This document shows, one piece after another, positions 1 to 7,266 of a stretch of 11,720 bases of DNA. The stretch covers positions 1 to 11,720 of the forward strand of contig DASXXM010000650.1 in the NCBI GenBank assembly GCA_036503065.1, written 5' to 3'. The notes under the pieces were generated by a model. The model had not been told where the DNA came from, ran no database searches, and saw nothing but the letters and a program-made list of their open reading frames with translations. A program made the position numbers and the translations under genes. The stretch is from DATEPR01 sp036503065. Lineage in GTDB: Bacteria; Actinomycetota; Actinomycetes; Mycobacteriales; Pseudonocardiaceae. The first letter of the stretch is position 1. The number at the start of each line of letters is the position of its first letter.

Positions 1-2
1 CC

Positions 3-941
3 TCATGCCAGCCTCCGGTCCTTGACGGCCAGCCGCTGCCCGCCGCCGACGTAGCCGACCTCGCGGATGCCCAGCGCGGCATGCAACTGGCCGGCCGGCA
101 GCGTGACCGGGCTCGGCGCAGGGCCGTCGCCCGGCTTGGGCAGCGGATAGGCCGTGGTGGTGGCGCTGAAGAACGTCACGTTGCCCTCGGTCTTGGTGAA
201 CAGCTGGTGCACGTGGCCGTTGAGGCACGTCACCGACGCGAACCGGCGCAGGTAGCTCAGCGCCTGGACCGAGTCGTCGGTGGACCAGCCCCATTTCGGA
301 TACATGGCGAACAGCGGAATGTGGCTGAACACCACGATCGGGGTGTCGTTGGACAGGCCGGCGACGTCCTTGCGCAGCCAGTCGAGCTGGTCATTGCCCA
401 GGTGCCCCAACGTTTCCAGGCCGAGCGTGTTGACGAGCGCGACGAAGTGCACGCCGTGCGTGTCGAAGCTGTACCAGCCATCGCCCTTGGTGCCGGCGCC
501 GAAGAACTGCCGGTACTGCTTGCCGTTGTCGCCGATGCCGTCGTGCTCGCCGGGCACCGCGAACACGTGTCCGGTGTGCAGCCCGCCCAGCATCTGCCTG
601 ACCTGGTCGAACTGGCCGGGCATGGACAGGTGGGTGAGATCGCCGGTGTGCATCACGAAGTCCGGGCGGTAGGGCAGCGCGTTGACCTGCCCGATCGCCT
701 CGCCGAACGACTCGGTGACCATCGTGTTCGCCGGGCCGGTGAAACCGATGTGACTGTCGCTGATCTGCACGAAGCGCAACGCCTTCGGGTCGGCGACCGC
801 CGCGGCCGTGTCGATGGGCTGCTGGGCGACGTGGCTGAGCACCTCGCCGCCGGTGACGGTGAGCACCACCGCCGCGCCGAACCACGCGGTGTGCCGCAGC
901 AGTTGGCGCCGTGTCATGCCGTGCGGGTCCTGGCCGGTCAT
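3..941 (-). CDS. Tat-exported metallophosphoesterase (calcineurin-like)
   Basis: 312 residues. A twin-arginine signal is visible near residues 10-16 (TRRQLLR followed by a hydrophobic stretch), so export by Tat and action outside the membrane is inferred. The calcineurin-like metal-binding blocks come in order: SDSH (D62, H64), HTGD (D101), GEHD (131-134), SHIP (H207) and NGHVH (H243, H245). The usual GNHD block reads GEHD, so the metal-bridging Asn is a Glu; the substrate cannot be read from sequence. The chosen ATG overlaps the upstream cupredoxin stop as ATGA, which favours coupled translation. An alternative ATG at 917 would still keep the Tat motif and has AGGA about 10 nt upstream. The stop lies at the window edge, so anything downstream is unseen. 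Family assignment is firm; the substrate is unknown. Confidence 0.88.
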   Translation of the reverse strand: MTGQDPHGMTRRQLLRHTAWFGAAVVLTVTGGEVLSHVAQQPIDTAAAVADPKALRFVQISDSHIGFTGPANTMVTESFGEAIGQVNALPYRPDFVMHTGDLTHLSMPGQFDQVRQMLGGLHTGHVFAVPGEHDGIGDNGKQYRQFFGAGTKGDGWYSFDTHGVHFVALVNTLGLETLGHLGNDQLDWLRKDVAGLSNDTPIVVFSHIPLFAMYPKWGWSTDDSVQALSYLRRFASVTCLNGHVHQLFTKTEGNVTFFSATTTAYPLPKPGDGPAPSPVTLPAGQLHAALGIREVGYVGGGQRLAVKDRRLA

Positions 942-1363
942 GGGGTCACCACCACCGTCGCGGTCATGAAGGGATGGATGGTGCACAGGTAGTTGTACGT
1001 GCCCGGCTTGGTGAACGTGTACTGGTACGTCGAGCCGGAGTTCAGGGGCGATGAGTTGAACGCGCCGTTCTTCGCGGTCACCGTGTGCGCCTCCTGGTCG
1101 GTGTTGGTCCACGTGACCGTGGTGCCGACCTTGACCGTCACGGTGGCCGGCACGAACGCGAAGTTCTTGATGCTCACGGTGTTCGCGGCAACCGGCGCAC
1201 CGGCAGCGGATGTGGCCGTCGGCATGGCGGCCATCGAGTCGCTTGTGGACGGTGCAGCCGGCGCGACCGCCTGGGTCGTGCCGCCGCAGGCGGCCAGTCC
1301 GGCCAGGCCCGCGACGGTCGCCAGCGCGACCGCGAGGCCGGCCGTCCGTTGGTGCAGTGGCAT
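938..1363 (-). CDS. cupredoxin-domain copper-binding lipoprotein
   Basis: 141 residues. The N-terminus is a lipoprotein signal: a hydrophobic segment ending in the lipobox LAAC with Cys26, then a low-complexity Ala/Thr/Ser linker to about residue 60. The rest is a single plastocyanin/amicyanin-like domain with the full type 1 copper ligand set: His93 in EAHT, then Cys127, His130 and Met133 in the C-x2-H-x2-M loop (CTIHPFM). It should be a membrane-anchored electron carrier or copper-binding protein on the outer face of the membrane. The ATG at 1363 is preceded by GGAG about 9 nt upstream; a GTG at 1414 would put a long tail before the signal peptide and was not used. The stop overlaps the start of the metallophosphoesterase gene by 4 bp, so the two form an operon. 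Confidence 0.9.
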   Translation of the reverse strand: MPLHQRTAGLAVALATVAGLAGLAACGGTTQAVAPAAPSTSDSMAAMPTATSAAGAPVAANTVSIKNFAFVPATVTVKVGTTVTWTNTDQEAHTVTAKNGAFNSSPLNSGSTYQYTFTKPGTYNYLCTIHPFMTATVVVTP

Positions 1364-1408
1364 AGTGCTCGTCTCCGTGCGGAGGCCGCCGCCCGGTGCG
1401 GGGCCCTC

Positions 1409-1431
1409 ACCCACCAGATAGGGGGGTGGGT
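1409..1431 (-). promoter_or_regulatory. C-run/G-run dyad upstream of cupredoxin gene (possible copper-responsive operator)
   Basis: Between kbl and the cupredoxin gene there is a perfect 7-bp inverted repeat, ACCCACC (1409-1415) and GGTGGGT (1425-1431), with a 9-nt G-rich spacer. It lies 46-68 bp upstream of the cupredoxin start. Its C-rich/G-rich halves resemble operators of actinobacterial CsoR-type copper repressors, which fits a copper protein downstream. No T-tract follows on the minus strand, so a rho-independent terminator for kbl is unlikely. The operator role is inference. Confidence 0.35.
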
Positions 1432-1439
1432 TACACGGG

Positions 1440-2615
1440 TCAGATGCTGTCGCGGACCTTGACGAAACCGGCGACCGCGCGGCGCACCTCGTCCTCGGAA
1501 TGGGCTGCCGAGAGTTGGACCCGGATGCGGGCCCTGTCCTTGGGCACCACCGGATACGAGAACGCGATGACGTAGATGCCCAGCGCCAGCAGGGCCTGCG
1601 CCATCCGGTCGGCCCTGGCCGCGTCGCCGATCATGACCGGCGTGATCGGATGGCTGCCGGGCAGGATGTCGAAGCCGGCGGCCGTCATCTCGGCGCGGAA
1701 CAGTTCGGTGTTCCGGCGCAGCCGGTCCCGCGCTTCGTCCGAAGTGGACAGAAGATCCAGCACTCGCAGCGACGCCACCGCGATCGACGGGGCGAGGGAG
1801 TTCGAGAAGAGGTAGGGCCGGGAGCGCTGGCGCAGCAGGGCCACGATCTCCGCGCGCGCGCTCACGTAGCCGCCGCTGGCGCCGCCGAGAGCCTTGCCGA
1901 GTGTGCCGGTGATGATGTCGATCCTGTCGAGGACACCGTGCAGTTCCGGGGTGCCGCGGCCGGTGGCGCCGATGAAGCCGACCGCGTGCGAGTCGTCGAC
2001 CATGACGATGGCGTCGTGCCGCTCGGCGAGTGCGCAGATCTCGTCCAGTGGCGCGAAGTAGCCGTCCATGGAGAACACGCCGTCGGTGACGATCAGGCGG
2101 TAGCGGGCGCCCGCCGACTCTTCGAGGCACCGCCGCAGGTCGGCCATGTCACGGTTGCGGTACCGGAAGCGCCGCGCCTTGCACAGGCGGATGCCGTCGA
2201 TGATGCTGGCGTGGTTCAGCTCGTCGGAGATGACCGCGTCGGCGTCGGACAGCAGCGTCTCGAACACGCCGCCGTTCGCGTCGAAGCACGAGCTGTAGAG
2301 GATCGTGTCCTCCTGTCCCAGGAACGCGGACAGCCGGGCTTCGAGTTCCTTGTGCGGTTCCTGGGTGCCGCAGATGAAGCGCACCGACGCCATGCCGAAG
2401 CCCCACTCGTCCAGCGCGCGCTGCGCGGCGGCGATCACGTCGGGGTGGTCGGCGAGACCGAGGTAGTTGTTCGCGCAGAAGTTGACGACGTCCGCGTCGC
2501 CGACCCGGATGCCGGCCGCCTGTGGGCTGGAGATGACGCGTTCGCCCTTCCACAACCCGGCCGCCCTGATGTCCGCGAGGGTGGTGCGCAGGTCGGCACG
2601 CATGCGGTCGAACAC
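1440..2615 (-). CDS. kbl: 2-amino-3-ketobutyrate CoA ligase (glycine C-acetyltransferase)
   Basis: 391 residues, close to the 398 of E. coli Kbl and highly similar along its whole length. It is a PLP enzyme of the alpha-oxoamine synthase family. It cleaves 2-amino-3-ketobutyrate with CoA to glycine and acetyl-CoA, the second step of threonine breakdown. Visible landmarks are VNFCANNYLGL (44-54), the substrate/cofactor block SSCFDANGG, DDSHAVGF with D207/H210, and the PLP lysine K241 in GTLGKALGGASGG. I chose the GTG at 2615 because AGGAGG lies 6 nt upstream; the internal ATG at 2603 would sit about 18 nt from it. The gene starts 11 bp after tdh ends, with its ribosome site in the gap and the tdh tail, so the two are one operon. 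Confidence 0.96.
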   Translation of the reverse strand: MFDRMRADLRTTLADIRAAGLWKGERVISSPQAAGIRVGDADVVNFCANNYLGLADHPDVIAAAQRALDEWGFGMASVRFICGTQEPHKELEARLSAFLGQEDTILYSSCFDANGGVFETLLSDADAVISDELNHASIIDGIRLCKARRFRYRNRDMADLRRCLEESAGARYRLIVTDGVFSMDGYFAPLDEICALAERHDAIVMVDDSHAVGFIGATGRGTPELHGVLDRIDIITGTLGKALGGASGGYVSARAEIVALLRQRSRPYLFSNSLAPSIAVASLRVLDLLSTSDEARDRLRRNTELFRAEMTAAGFDILPGSHPITPVMIGDAARADRMAQALLALGIYVIAFSYPVVPKDRARIRVQLSAAHSEDEVRRAVAGFVKVRDSI

Positions 2616-2626
2616 CGTGGTCCTCC

Positions 2627-3667
2627 TCAGTGGACGATGGCCCGGGTCCAGTCGATGATGATCTTGCCACACTGGCCGGACCGGGCCGCGGCGAACGCCG
2701 CCGCGTGCTGGGCGTAGCCGAACCGGTCGGTGATCACCGGTGAGATGTCCAGACCGGCCTGCAACAGCACGGACATCGCATACCACGTGTCGTACATCTC
2801 GCGCCCGTAGATGCCCTTGATGGTCAGCATGTGCGTGACGACCCTGGCCATGTCGATCGTGATGTCGTCGGACGGCAGGCCGAGCACCGCGATCCGGCCG
2901 CCGTGCGTCATGTTGGCGATCATGTCGCGCAGCGGTTCCGGCCGGCCGGACATCTCGAGGCCGACGTCGAAGCCTTCCTTCATGCCCAGCCGTTCCTGCG
3001 CCGCCGCGACGGTCTCCGTCCGCGCGTCCAGCGCCAGGCTCACGCCCACCTTCCCGGCCAGTTCCAGCCGGTAGGGGCTGACATCGGTGATGACGACGTG
3101 CCGCGCGCCCGCGTGCCTTGCGACGGCCGCGGCCATGATGCCGATCGGACCCGCACCCGTGACCAGCACGTCCTCGCCGAGCACCGGAAACGCCAGCGCG
3201 GTGTGCACCGCGTTGCCGAACGGGTCGAAGATCGCCGCCACGTCCAGGTCGACCTCGTGCCGGTGCACCCACACGTTGCTCTCCGGCAGCACCACGAACT
3301 CGGCGAACGCGCCGTCGGTGTGCACGCCGAGCCCGACGGTCCGGATGCACAGGTGGCGCCTGCCCGCCCGGCAGTTGCGACACGTGCCGCACACCAGGTG
3401 CCCCTCGCCACTGACCACGTCACCCGGCCGCACGCCGACCACACCCGCGCCGATCTCGGCAACCTCGCCGACGAACTCGTGGCCGAGCACGAGCGGCGGC
3501 TTGATCACGCCGGCCGCCCACGAATCCCACGCGTCGATGTGCAGGTCGGTGCCGCAGATCCCGGTCCGCAGCACCCTGATCAGCACCTGCCCGGCGCCGA
3601 CGGCCGGGATGGGCACGTCGAGGAGTTCGAGCCCCGGTCGCGCCGCGGTCTTGACGAGCGCCTGCAT
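2627..3667 (-). CDS. tdh: L-threonine 3-dehydrogenase, zinc-dependent
   Basis: 346 residues, comparable with E. coli Tdh (341). It is a medium-chain dehydrogenase that oxidises L-threonine to 2-amino-3-ketobutyrate with NAD+. Catalytic zinc ligands are visible at Cys38 (GICGTD) and His63-Glu64 (LGHEF). A structural zinc site is formed by Cys93, Cys96, Cys99 and Cys107. The Rossmann motif GAGPIG is at 171-176, with Asp195 at the end of the next strand, as expected for NAD preference. The block AIFDPFGNAVHTAL and the later KGIYGREM are signatures of threonine dehydrogenase rather than alcohol dehydrogenases. The ATG at 3667 has GAGGGG 7 nt upstream. It is the first gene of the tdh-kbl operon and is divergent from a LysR gene. 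Confidence 0.95.
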   Translation of the reverse strand: MQALVKTAARPGLELLDVPIPAVGAGQVLIRVLRTGICGTDLHIDAWDSWAAGVIKPPLVLGHEFVGEVAEIGAGVVGVRPGDVVSGEGHLVCGTCRNCRAGRRHLCIRTVGLGVHTDGAFAEFVVLPESNVWVHRHEVDLDVAAIFDPFGNAVHTALAFPVLGEDVLVTGAGPIGIMAAAVARHAGARHVVITDVSPYRLELAGKVGVSLALDARTETVAAAQERLGMKEGFDVGLEMSGRPEPLRDMIANMTHGGRIAVLGLPSDDITIDMARVVTHMLTIKGIYGREMYDTWYAMSVLLQAGLDISPVITDRFGYAQHAAAFAAARSGQCGKIIIDWTRAIVH

Positions 3668-3706
3668 AGCGGTACCCCTCACGAACGGACACTCTCCTGC
3701 GGCCCG

Positions 3707-3770
3707 ATAGTACAGTCCATCTAGATTTTCTGACGTCTTCTGTGTAGCTGAGCTTCACAGTCGTGTCAGA
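3707..3770. promoter_or_regulatory. divergent tdh/lysR control region with nested dyads
   Basis: The 111-bp gap between tdh and the LysR gene contains an inner 21-bp near-palindrome at 3740-3760: CTGTG and CACAG arms around two AGCT blocks, with only three unpaired positions. An outer pair, TCTGAC (3729-3734) and GTCAGA (3765-3770), is almost concentric with it. A -10-like TACTAT on the minus strand (3712-3707) lies 40 bp upstream of tdh; no convincing -35 was found. LysR regulators commonly bind such dyads next to their own start and control the divergent gene, so this is the likely operator. The dyad ends 8 bp before the LysR start codon. Confidence 0.55.
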
Positions 3771-3778
3771 CTGAGGAC

Positions 3779-4681
3779 GTGATCGACCCCCGCAGGCTGC
3801 GTGTGTTGCGCGCACTGGCCGACCACGGCACGGTGACCGCGGCCGCGCGGGCCCTGTACCTGACCCCGTCCGCGGTGTCCCAGCAGCTTGCTGTGCTGGA
3901 GGCCGAGGCGGGCCAGTCGCTGCTGGAGCGGCGGGGCCGCGCGGTGCGGCTGACCGCCGCCGGTCACGTGCTGGCCGCGCACGCGAGCGTGATCGCGACG
4001 CAGCTCGAGCGGGCCGCCGCGGACCTGGCGGCGTGCTCGGCGGGCAGCGTGGGGGAAGTGACGATCGCGGCGTTCGCGACCGCGATCACCGAGGTCGTCG
4101 CGCCTGCCATCGCGTCGTTGCGGACCGGTTCGCCGTCGCTGCGGGTGCGCGTGCGGGACGCGGAGGGCAACGCCAGCGTGCCGCTGCTGATCGAGCGCAA
4201 GGTCGACGTGGCGGTCGCCGTGGAGTACCGCGGCGCACCGACGCTGGACGACCAACGGATACTGCGCGAGCCCCTGTACGCGGAACCGTTCGACGTGGTC
4301 CTGCCGCCCGGCCACCCGTTGGCGGACATGACGGAGATCAGCCTGGCGGCGCTGGCGCCGGAGCCGTGGATCATCCCGTGGCCGGACAACCCGTGCCACG
4401 ACGTGGTCCTGCTGGCGTGCGAACGAGCCGGCTTCCAGCCACGCGTCGACTCCCTGTCCGACGACTTCCGAGCCGTGGCCGCACTGGCCGCGGCAGGCGC
4501 GGGCGTCGGTCTGGTGCCCAGGTCGGCACTGCGCGGGGTCGACCTGGCCGGCGCGGTCGTACGACCGATGGCGGGGGAGCGACCGACCAGACGCGTGTTC
4601 ACCGCGGTGCGACGGGGCGGCGAGTCGCACCCGCTGTGGGCCGTGGTGCTGGCTGCCCTACGCCGACACGTCCCCGCCTGA
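3779..4681 (+). CDS. LysR-family transcriptional regulator
   Basis: 300 residues, the usual LysR length. The N-terminal winged helix-turn-helix covers about residues 3-62, with the recognition region TVTAAARALYLTPSAVSQQL at 18-37. The effector-binding domain (type 2 periplasmic-binding fold) follows from about residue 90, with TIAAFAT, the FDVVLPPGHPLA block and GAGVGLVPRSAL. The start is the GTG at 3779; GAGG lies only 2 nt before it, so the ribosome site is unusually close and a leaderless or nearby start is possible. It is divergent from tdh across a strong dyad, so control of threonine breakdown is inferred. Its 3' end overlaps the convergent ribosomal protection gene by 24 bp. The effector is unknown. 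Confidence 0.93.
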   Translation: MIDPRRLRVLRALADHGTVTAAARALYLTPSAVSQQLAVLEAEAGQSLLERRGRAVRLTAAGHVLAAHASVIATQLERAAADLAACSAGSVGEVTIAAFATAITEVVAPAIASLRTGSPSLRVRVRDAEGNASVPLLIERKVDVAVAVEYRGAPTLDDQRILREPLYAEPFDVVLPPGHPLADMTEISLAALAPEPWIIPWPDNPCHDVVLLACERAGFQPRVDSLSDDFRAVAALAAAGAGVGLVPRSALRGVDLAGAVVRPMAGERPTRRVFTAVRRGGESHPLWAVVLAALRRHVPA

Positions 4682-6481
4682 CCACTTCTCGAACCGAGAA
4701 GTCACCATGCCCGAGCCACCCGTGAGGTTCGGCAACTGCCGCTCCAACAGCCGCACCCGAGCCGACGGCACGATGGCCGTCAACACGCCACCGACGACAG
4801 GCTCGTCCGGCAGACCGCCACACCGCACCACCGCCGCCAGCACCTGACTGACCGAATCGGGCGGCACCACGAACTCCACCCGATCCCACGGCTCACACAC
4901 CACGGTTCCCGCCTCGCGCAGCGCGCCCATCAGCACCAACGGAGTCAGCCCACGAAAGTCCCCGGCAACGGTGACCGGACTCCAATATCCGGTATGAGTC
5001 AACGTGACCAGACAGTCCACCACCCGCCAGCCCTGCGGCCCCGTATCCAATGCCGCATACACGGTTTCCTCAATGGCGGTCATGAAGGCGCGAGGCAACG
5101 ATCCCCGTTCCACGGCCAACTGATACCGCACCCCGCTGTCCACCGGACCGGGCTCGACCCGAAGACCGACCGTCGCCGCGAAGCGATTCTTTCCGATCAA
5201 CTCCAGTGCATGGCCCACCCCGACGGGCCGCTCGACACAAACGACACGTGGCACCGAGAACTCGGCATCGACCCCGTATTCCTCGGACAGCCGCGCGGCG
5301 ATCACCTCCTGCTGCACCTCGCCGTACAGTGACACGGTCAGCTCGCCCGGCCCGCCGAGCCGAACGTTGATCAACGGATCCTGCTCGGCGAGTTCACTCA
5401 GCGCACTGAACAACAACGGCGCGTCGCCGGCCGTCACCACGGTCTCCATCGTCGGCGGACGAAACCGCGGCGGCACCGGCCGAGCAGTGGCCGACCCGAG
5501 CCGATCACCGATCCGAATACCCCGCAACCCGGTCACGTAAGCGATCCCGCCGGCCCCCACGCGGTCCGGTCGCCCACGAGGTGGCCGAACCAGCGTCGCC
5601 TTGCCCGCGGCACGCACCACGGTCCCGGCCGAATCCCGTCGCGAGAACGTGATCTGATCACGGGCGCCGAGCGTCCCGGCGAACAACCGAACCACGGCCG
5701 AACCGTCCCGCTCGATCGCGAACACCGTACCGTCCAGCGGTTCCGCGTCGGCATTGTCGGCAGCCGGCAGAAAAGCGGTGATCCCGCGAAGCAGCTCGTC
5801 GATCCCGGCACCGGTGATGGCCGACCCGAAGAACACCGGATGCACCAGCGCACCGTGCGCCTGCGCGGCCAACTCGCGTTGCAGGTCAACGGTTCGTTCG
5901 GAGTACAGATAGGACTCCAGGACGGCATCGCTGTGCTGCGAGAGGACCTCGGCCAACTCGACGGAATCCGGCCATCGCGGTGTCGTACGGGCCGACGGCG
6001 TGCCGAGTCCGGACGGCGTACTCAGCGCGATCAGCGCCGGACTCAGGAACCGCCGCAGGTCCGGCATCAGGTCCAGGCCGCGCGCCCCCGCCCGGTCGAT
6101 CTTGTTGACGAACACCACCGTCGGTACCCCGCAGGCGGCCAGGGTCCGCATCAGGACACGGGTCTGTGCCTGCACGCCCTCCACCGCGGACACGACGAGG
6201 ACCGCGCCGTCGAGCACGCCGAGTGCCCGCTCGACCTCGGCGACGAAGTCCGGGTGACCTGGCGTGTCGATGAGGTGGATCTCGTGGTCGTCGGTGGTGA
6301 ACGTCGCGACGGCCGAGCGAATGGTGATGCCACGGCGGCGTTCCAGGGCCATCGTGTCGGTCTGGGTGTTGGCGTCGTCGACGGCGCCCATCGTGGTGAT
6401 CGCGCCGGTGTCGAACAGCAGCCGTTCGGTGAGACTGGTCTTACCCGCGTCGACGTGCGCGAGGATGCCTAGGTTGACCAT
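4658..6481 (-). CDS. Tet(M)/OtrA-like ribosomal protection GTPase
   Basis: 607 residues, somewhat shorter than Tet(M) (about 640) and OtrA (about 660). It is a translation-factor GTPase related to EF-G; such proteins dislodge tetracycline from the ribosome. G motifs are AHVDAGKT (8-15), RGITI (50-54), DTPGH (72-76), NKID (126-129) and GSA (219-221). Domains II to V follow. The domain IV loop that reads YYSPV in Tet(M) reads YWSPV here, followed by the conserved block FRGLTPLVLM. Tetracycline protection is the best call; a housekeeping or other-drug role cannot be excluded. The ATG at 6481 lacks a good ribosome site. A TTG at 6490 has AAGGA 8 nt upstream and may be the true start. The gene is convergent with the LysR gene. 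Confidence 0.88.
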   Translation of the reverse strand: MVNLGILAHVDAGKTSLTERLLFDTGAITTMGAVDDANTQTDTMALERRRGITIRSAVATFTTDDHEIHLIDTPGHPDFVAEVERALGVLDGAVLVVSAVEGVQAQTRVLMRTLAACGVPTVVFVNKIDRAGARGLDLMPDLRRFLSPALIALSTPSGLGTPSARTTPRWPDSVELAEVLSQHSDAVLESYLYSERTVDLQRELAAQAHGALVHPVFFGSAITGAGIDELLRGITAFLPAADNADAEPLDGTVFAIERDGSAVVRLFAGTLGARDQITFSRRDSAGTVVRAAGKATLVRPPRGRPDRVGAGGIAYVTGLRGIRIGDRLGSATARPVPPRFRPPTMETVVTAGDAPLLFSALSELAEQDPLINVRLGGPGELTVSLYGEVQQEVIAARLSEEYGVDAEFSVPRVVCVERPVGVGHALELIGKNRFAATVGLRVEPGPVDSGVRYQLAVERGSLPRAFMTAIEETVYAALDTGPQGWRVVDCLVTLTHTGYWSPVTVAGDFRGLTPLVLMGALREAGTVVCEPWDRVEFVVPPDSVSQVLAAVVRCGGLPDEPVVGGVLTAIVPSARVRLLERQLPNLTGGSGMVTSRFEKWSGGDVSA

Positions 6482-6672
6482 GCGGGACAAGCGGGACGTC
6501 CTTGGATGTGAGTGATCGACAGGTGGTGGGGTCTGTCGACACTCGTCCCATGCCGGCTCCTCGCTGATGACTCCGCTTCCGTCGCGGACGCTAGCAGCGT
6601 GCGGCCCGCGCGGCATCCGAATTTCGGAACCACCGCTCAGCTTGGCGTTTTAACCTGGTCGCGTCGGTACGT

Positions 6673-6698
6673 GACCCCGGTTGATCATGGATGAAGCC
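6673..6698 (+). repeat. 26-bp IS leader repeat, inverted partner at 8440-8465
   Basis: This 26-bp block, from GACCCCGG to GAAGCC, is repeated in inverted orientation at 8440-8465 with one mismatch (A for G). Both lie the same distance (18 nt of unrelated sequence) from a GCTTGGCGTTT-type IS end once the later insertion in the second copy is removed. They mark the 5' leaders of two copies of the same type of element. Confidence 0.85.
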
Positions 6699-7201
6699 CT
6701 GCCCAGCGGCGGCGACCCGAAACCAGTGTGGCTGTGGTGGTCAAAAGTGGACGCCACCGCAGCGGATGTCGACCGCTGTTGGCAGGCATTCCTGCGTCGC
6801 TTCGACATCGAGCACACGTTTCGGCTGTTCAAGCAGACCCTCGGGTGGACCGTGCCCCGGCCGCGGCCGACCGGTGGACCTGGCTAGTCATCATCGTGCA
6901 TACCCACCTGCGGCCGGCCCGGCCCATGGCCGTCGACCTGCGCCGGCCATGGGAGAAGCCGCTCGCACCCGAGCGACTCACTCCGGCGCGGGTGCGGCGT
7001 GGATTTCGCAACATCCGCACGAAGATCCCCTCATCCGCCGGTGCACCGAAACCCTCCCGACCCGGTCCTGGACGACCGCCCGGCTCGAAGAACCGGAAAC
7101 CCGTCCCACGTCTCGACATCGGACGCGTCCTCGCGACCGGTGCGGCATACCAGCGCCCCACGCACCACAAGAAGGGCACCAAACCCCACCGAACCGGTTA
7201 A
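6699..7201 (+). pseudogene. transposase C-terminal fragment, frameshifted
   Basis: The first frame (6699-about 6858) reads a typical actinobacterial DDE transposase tail with KPVWLWWSK and FDIEHTFRLFKQTLGW. This includes an R(3)E(6)K signature of the IS4 superfamily. At about 6855-6862 roughly 14 bp appear to be lost, and the protein continues in another frame (AAADRWTWLV, LTPARVRRGFRNIR, RPGPGRPPGSKNR, HHKKGTKPHRTG) to the TAA at 7199-7201. The 5' two thirds of the gene are missing. From memory this matches the putative transposase family NCBI calls NF041680; a database search would confirm it. It cannot be active. Confidence 0.82.
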
Positions 7202-7266
7202 CGACAAGATAAGGTCATGACGCCCAATGGCGCTCGGCACCTTACGGACAGGGACGCAAACTGACG

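Larger units (their letters stand above)
6640..7208 (+). mobile_element. internally deleted IS4-superfamily element (copy 1)
   Basis: A 569-bp remnant bounded by imperfect inverted ends. The left end CTTGGCGTTTTAACC (6641-6655) matches the reverse complement of 7196-7208 apart from small gaps. Inside are about 58 bp of the element's 5' leader (to GAAGCC at 6698), joined directly to the C-terminal third of a transposase gene. The leader is nearly identical to the leader of a second copy at 8440-8465, in reverse orientation. The right end contains the transposase stop codon. No target duplication was found around the remnant. Confidence 0.7.

Noticed and set aside
81..992. 303-codon open frame on the plus strand
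   Set aside because: Antisense shadow of the metallophosphoesterase gene; Arg/Val/Ala-rich, no recognisable domain, and overlaps well-supported motifs on the other strand.
1409..1431. Rho-independent terminator for the tdh-kbl operon
   Set aside because: The stem is there but no run of T follows on the minus strand, and it lies in the promoter region of the cupredoxin gene.
1500..2717. 405-codon open frame on the plus strand
   Set aside because: Lies opposite kbl, whose full-length match is unambiguous; composition is typical of the high-GC reverse frame.
2831..3724. 297-codon open frame on the plus strand
   Set aside because: Antisense shadow of tdh; no domain seen.
3755..4630. 291-codon open frame on the minus strand
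   Set aside because: Antisense shadow of the LysR gene, His/Arg/Gln-rich with no conserved motif.
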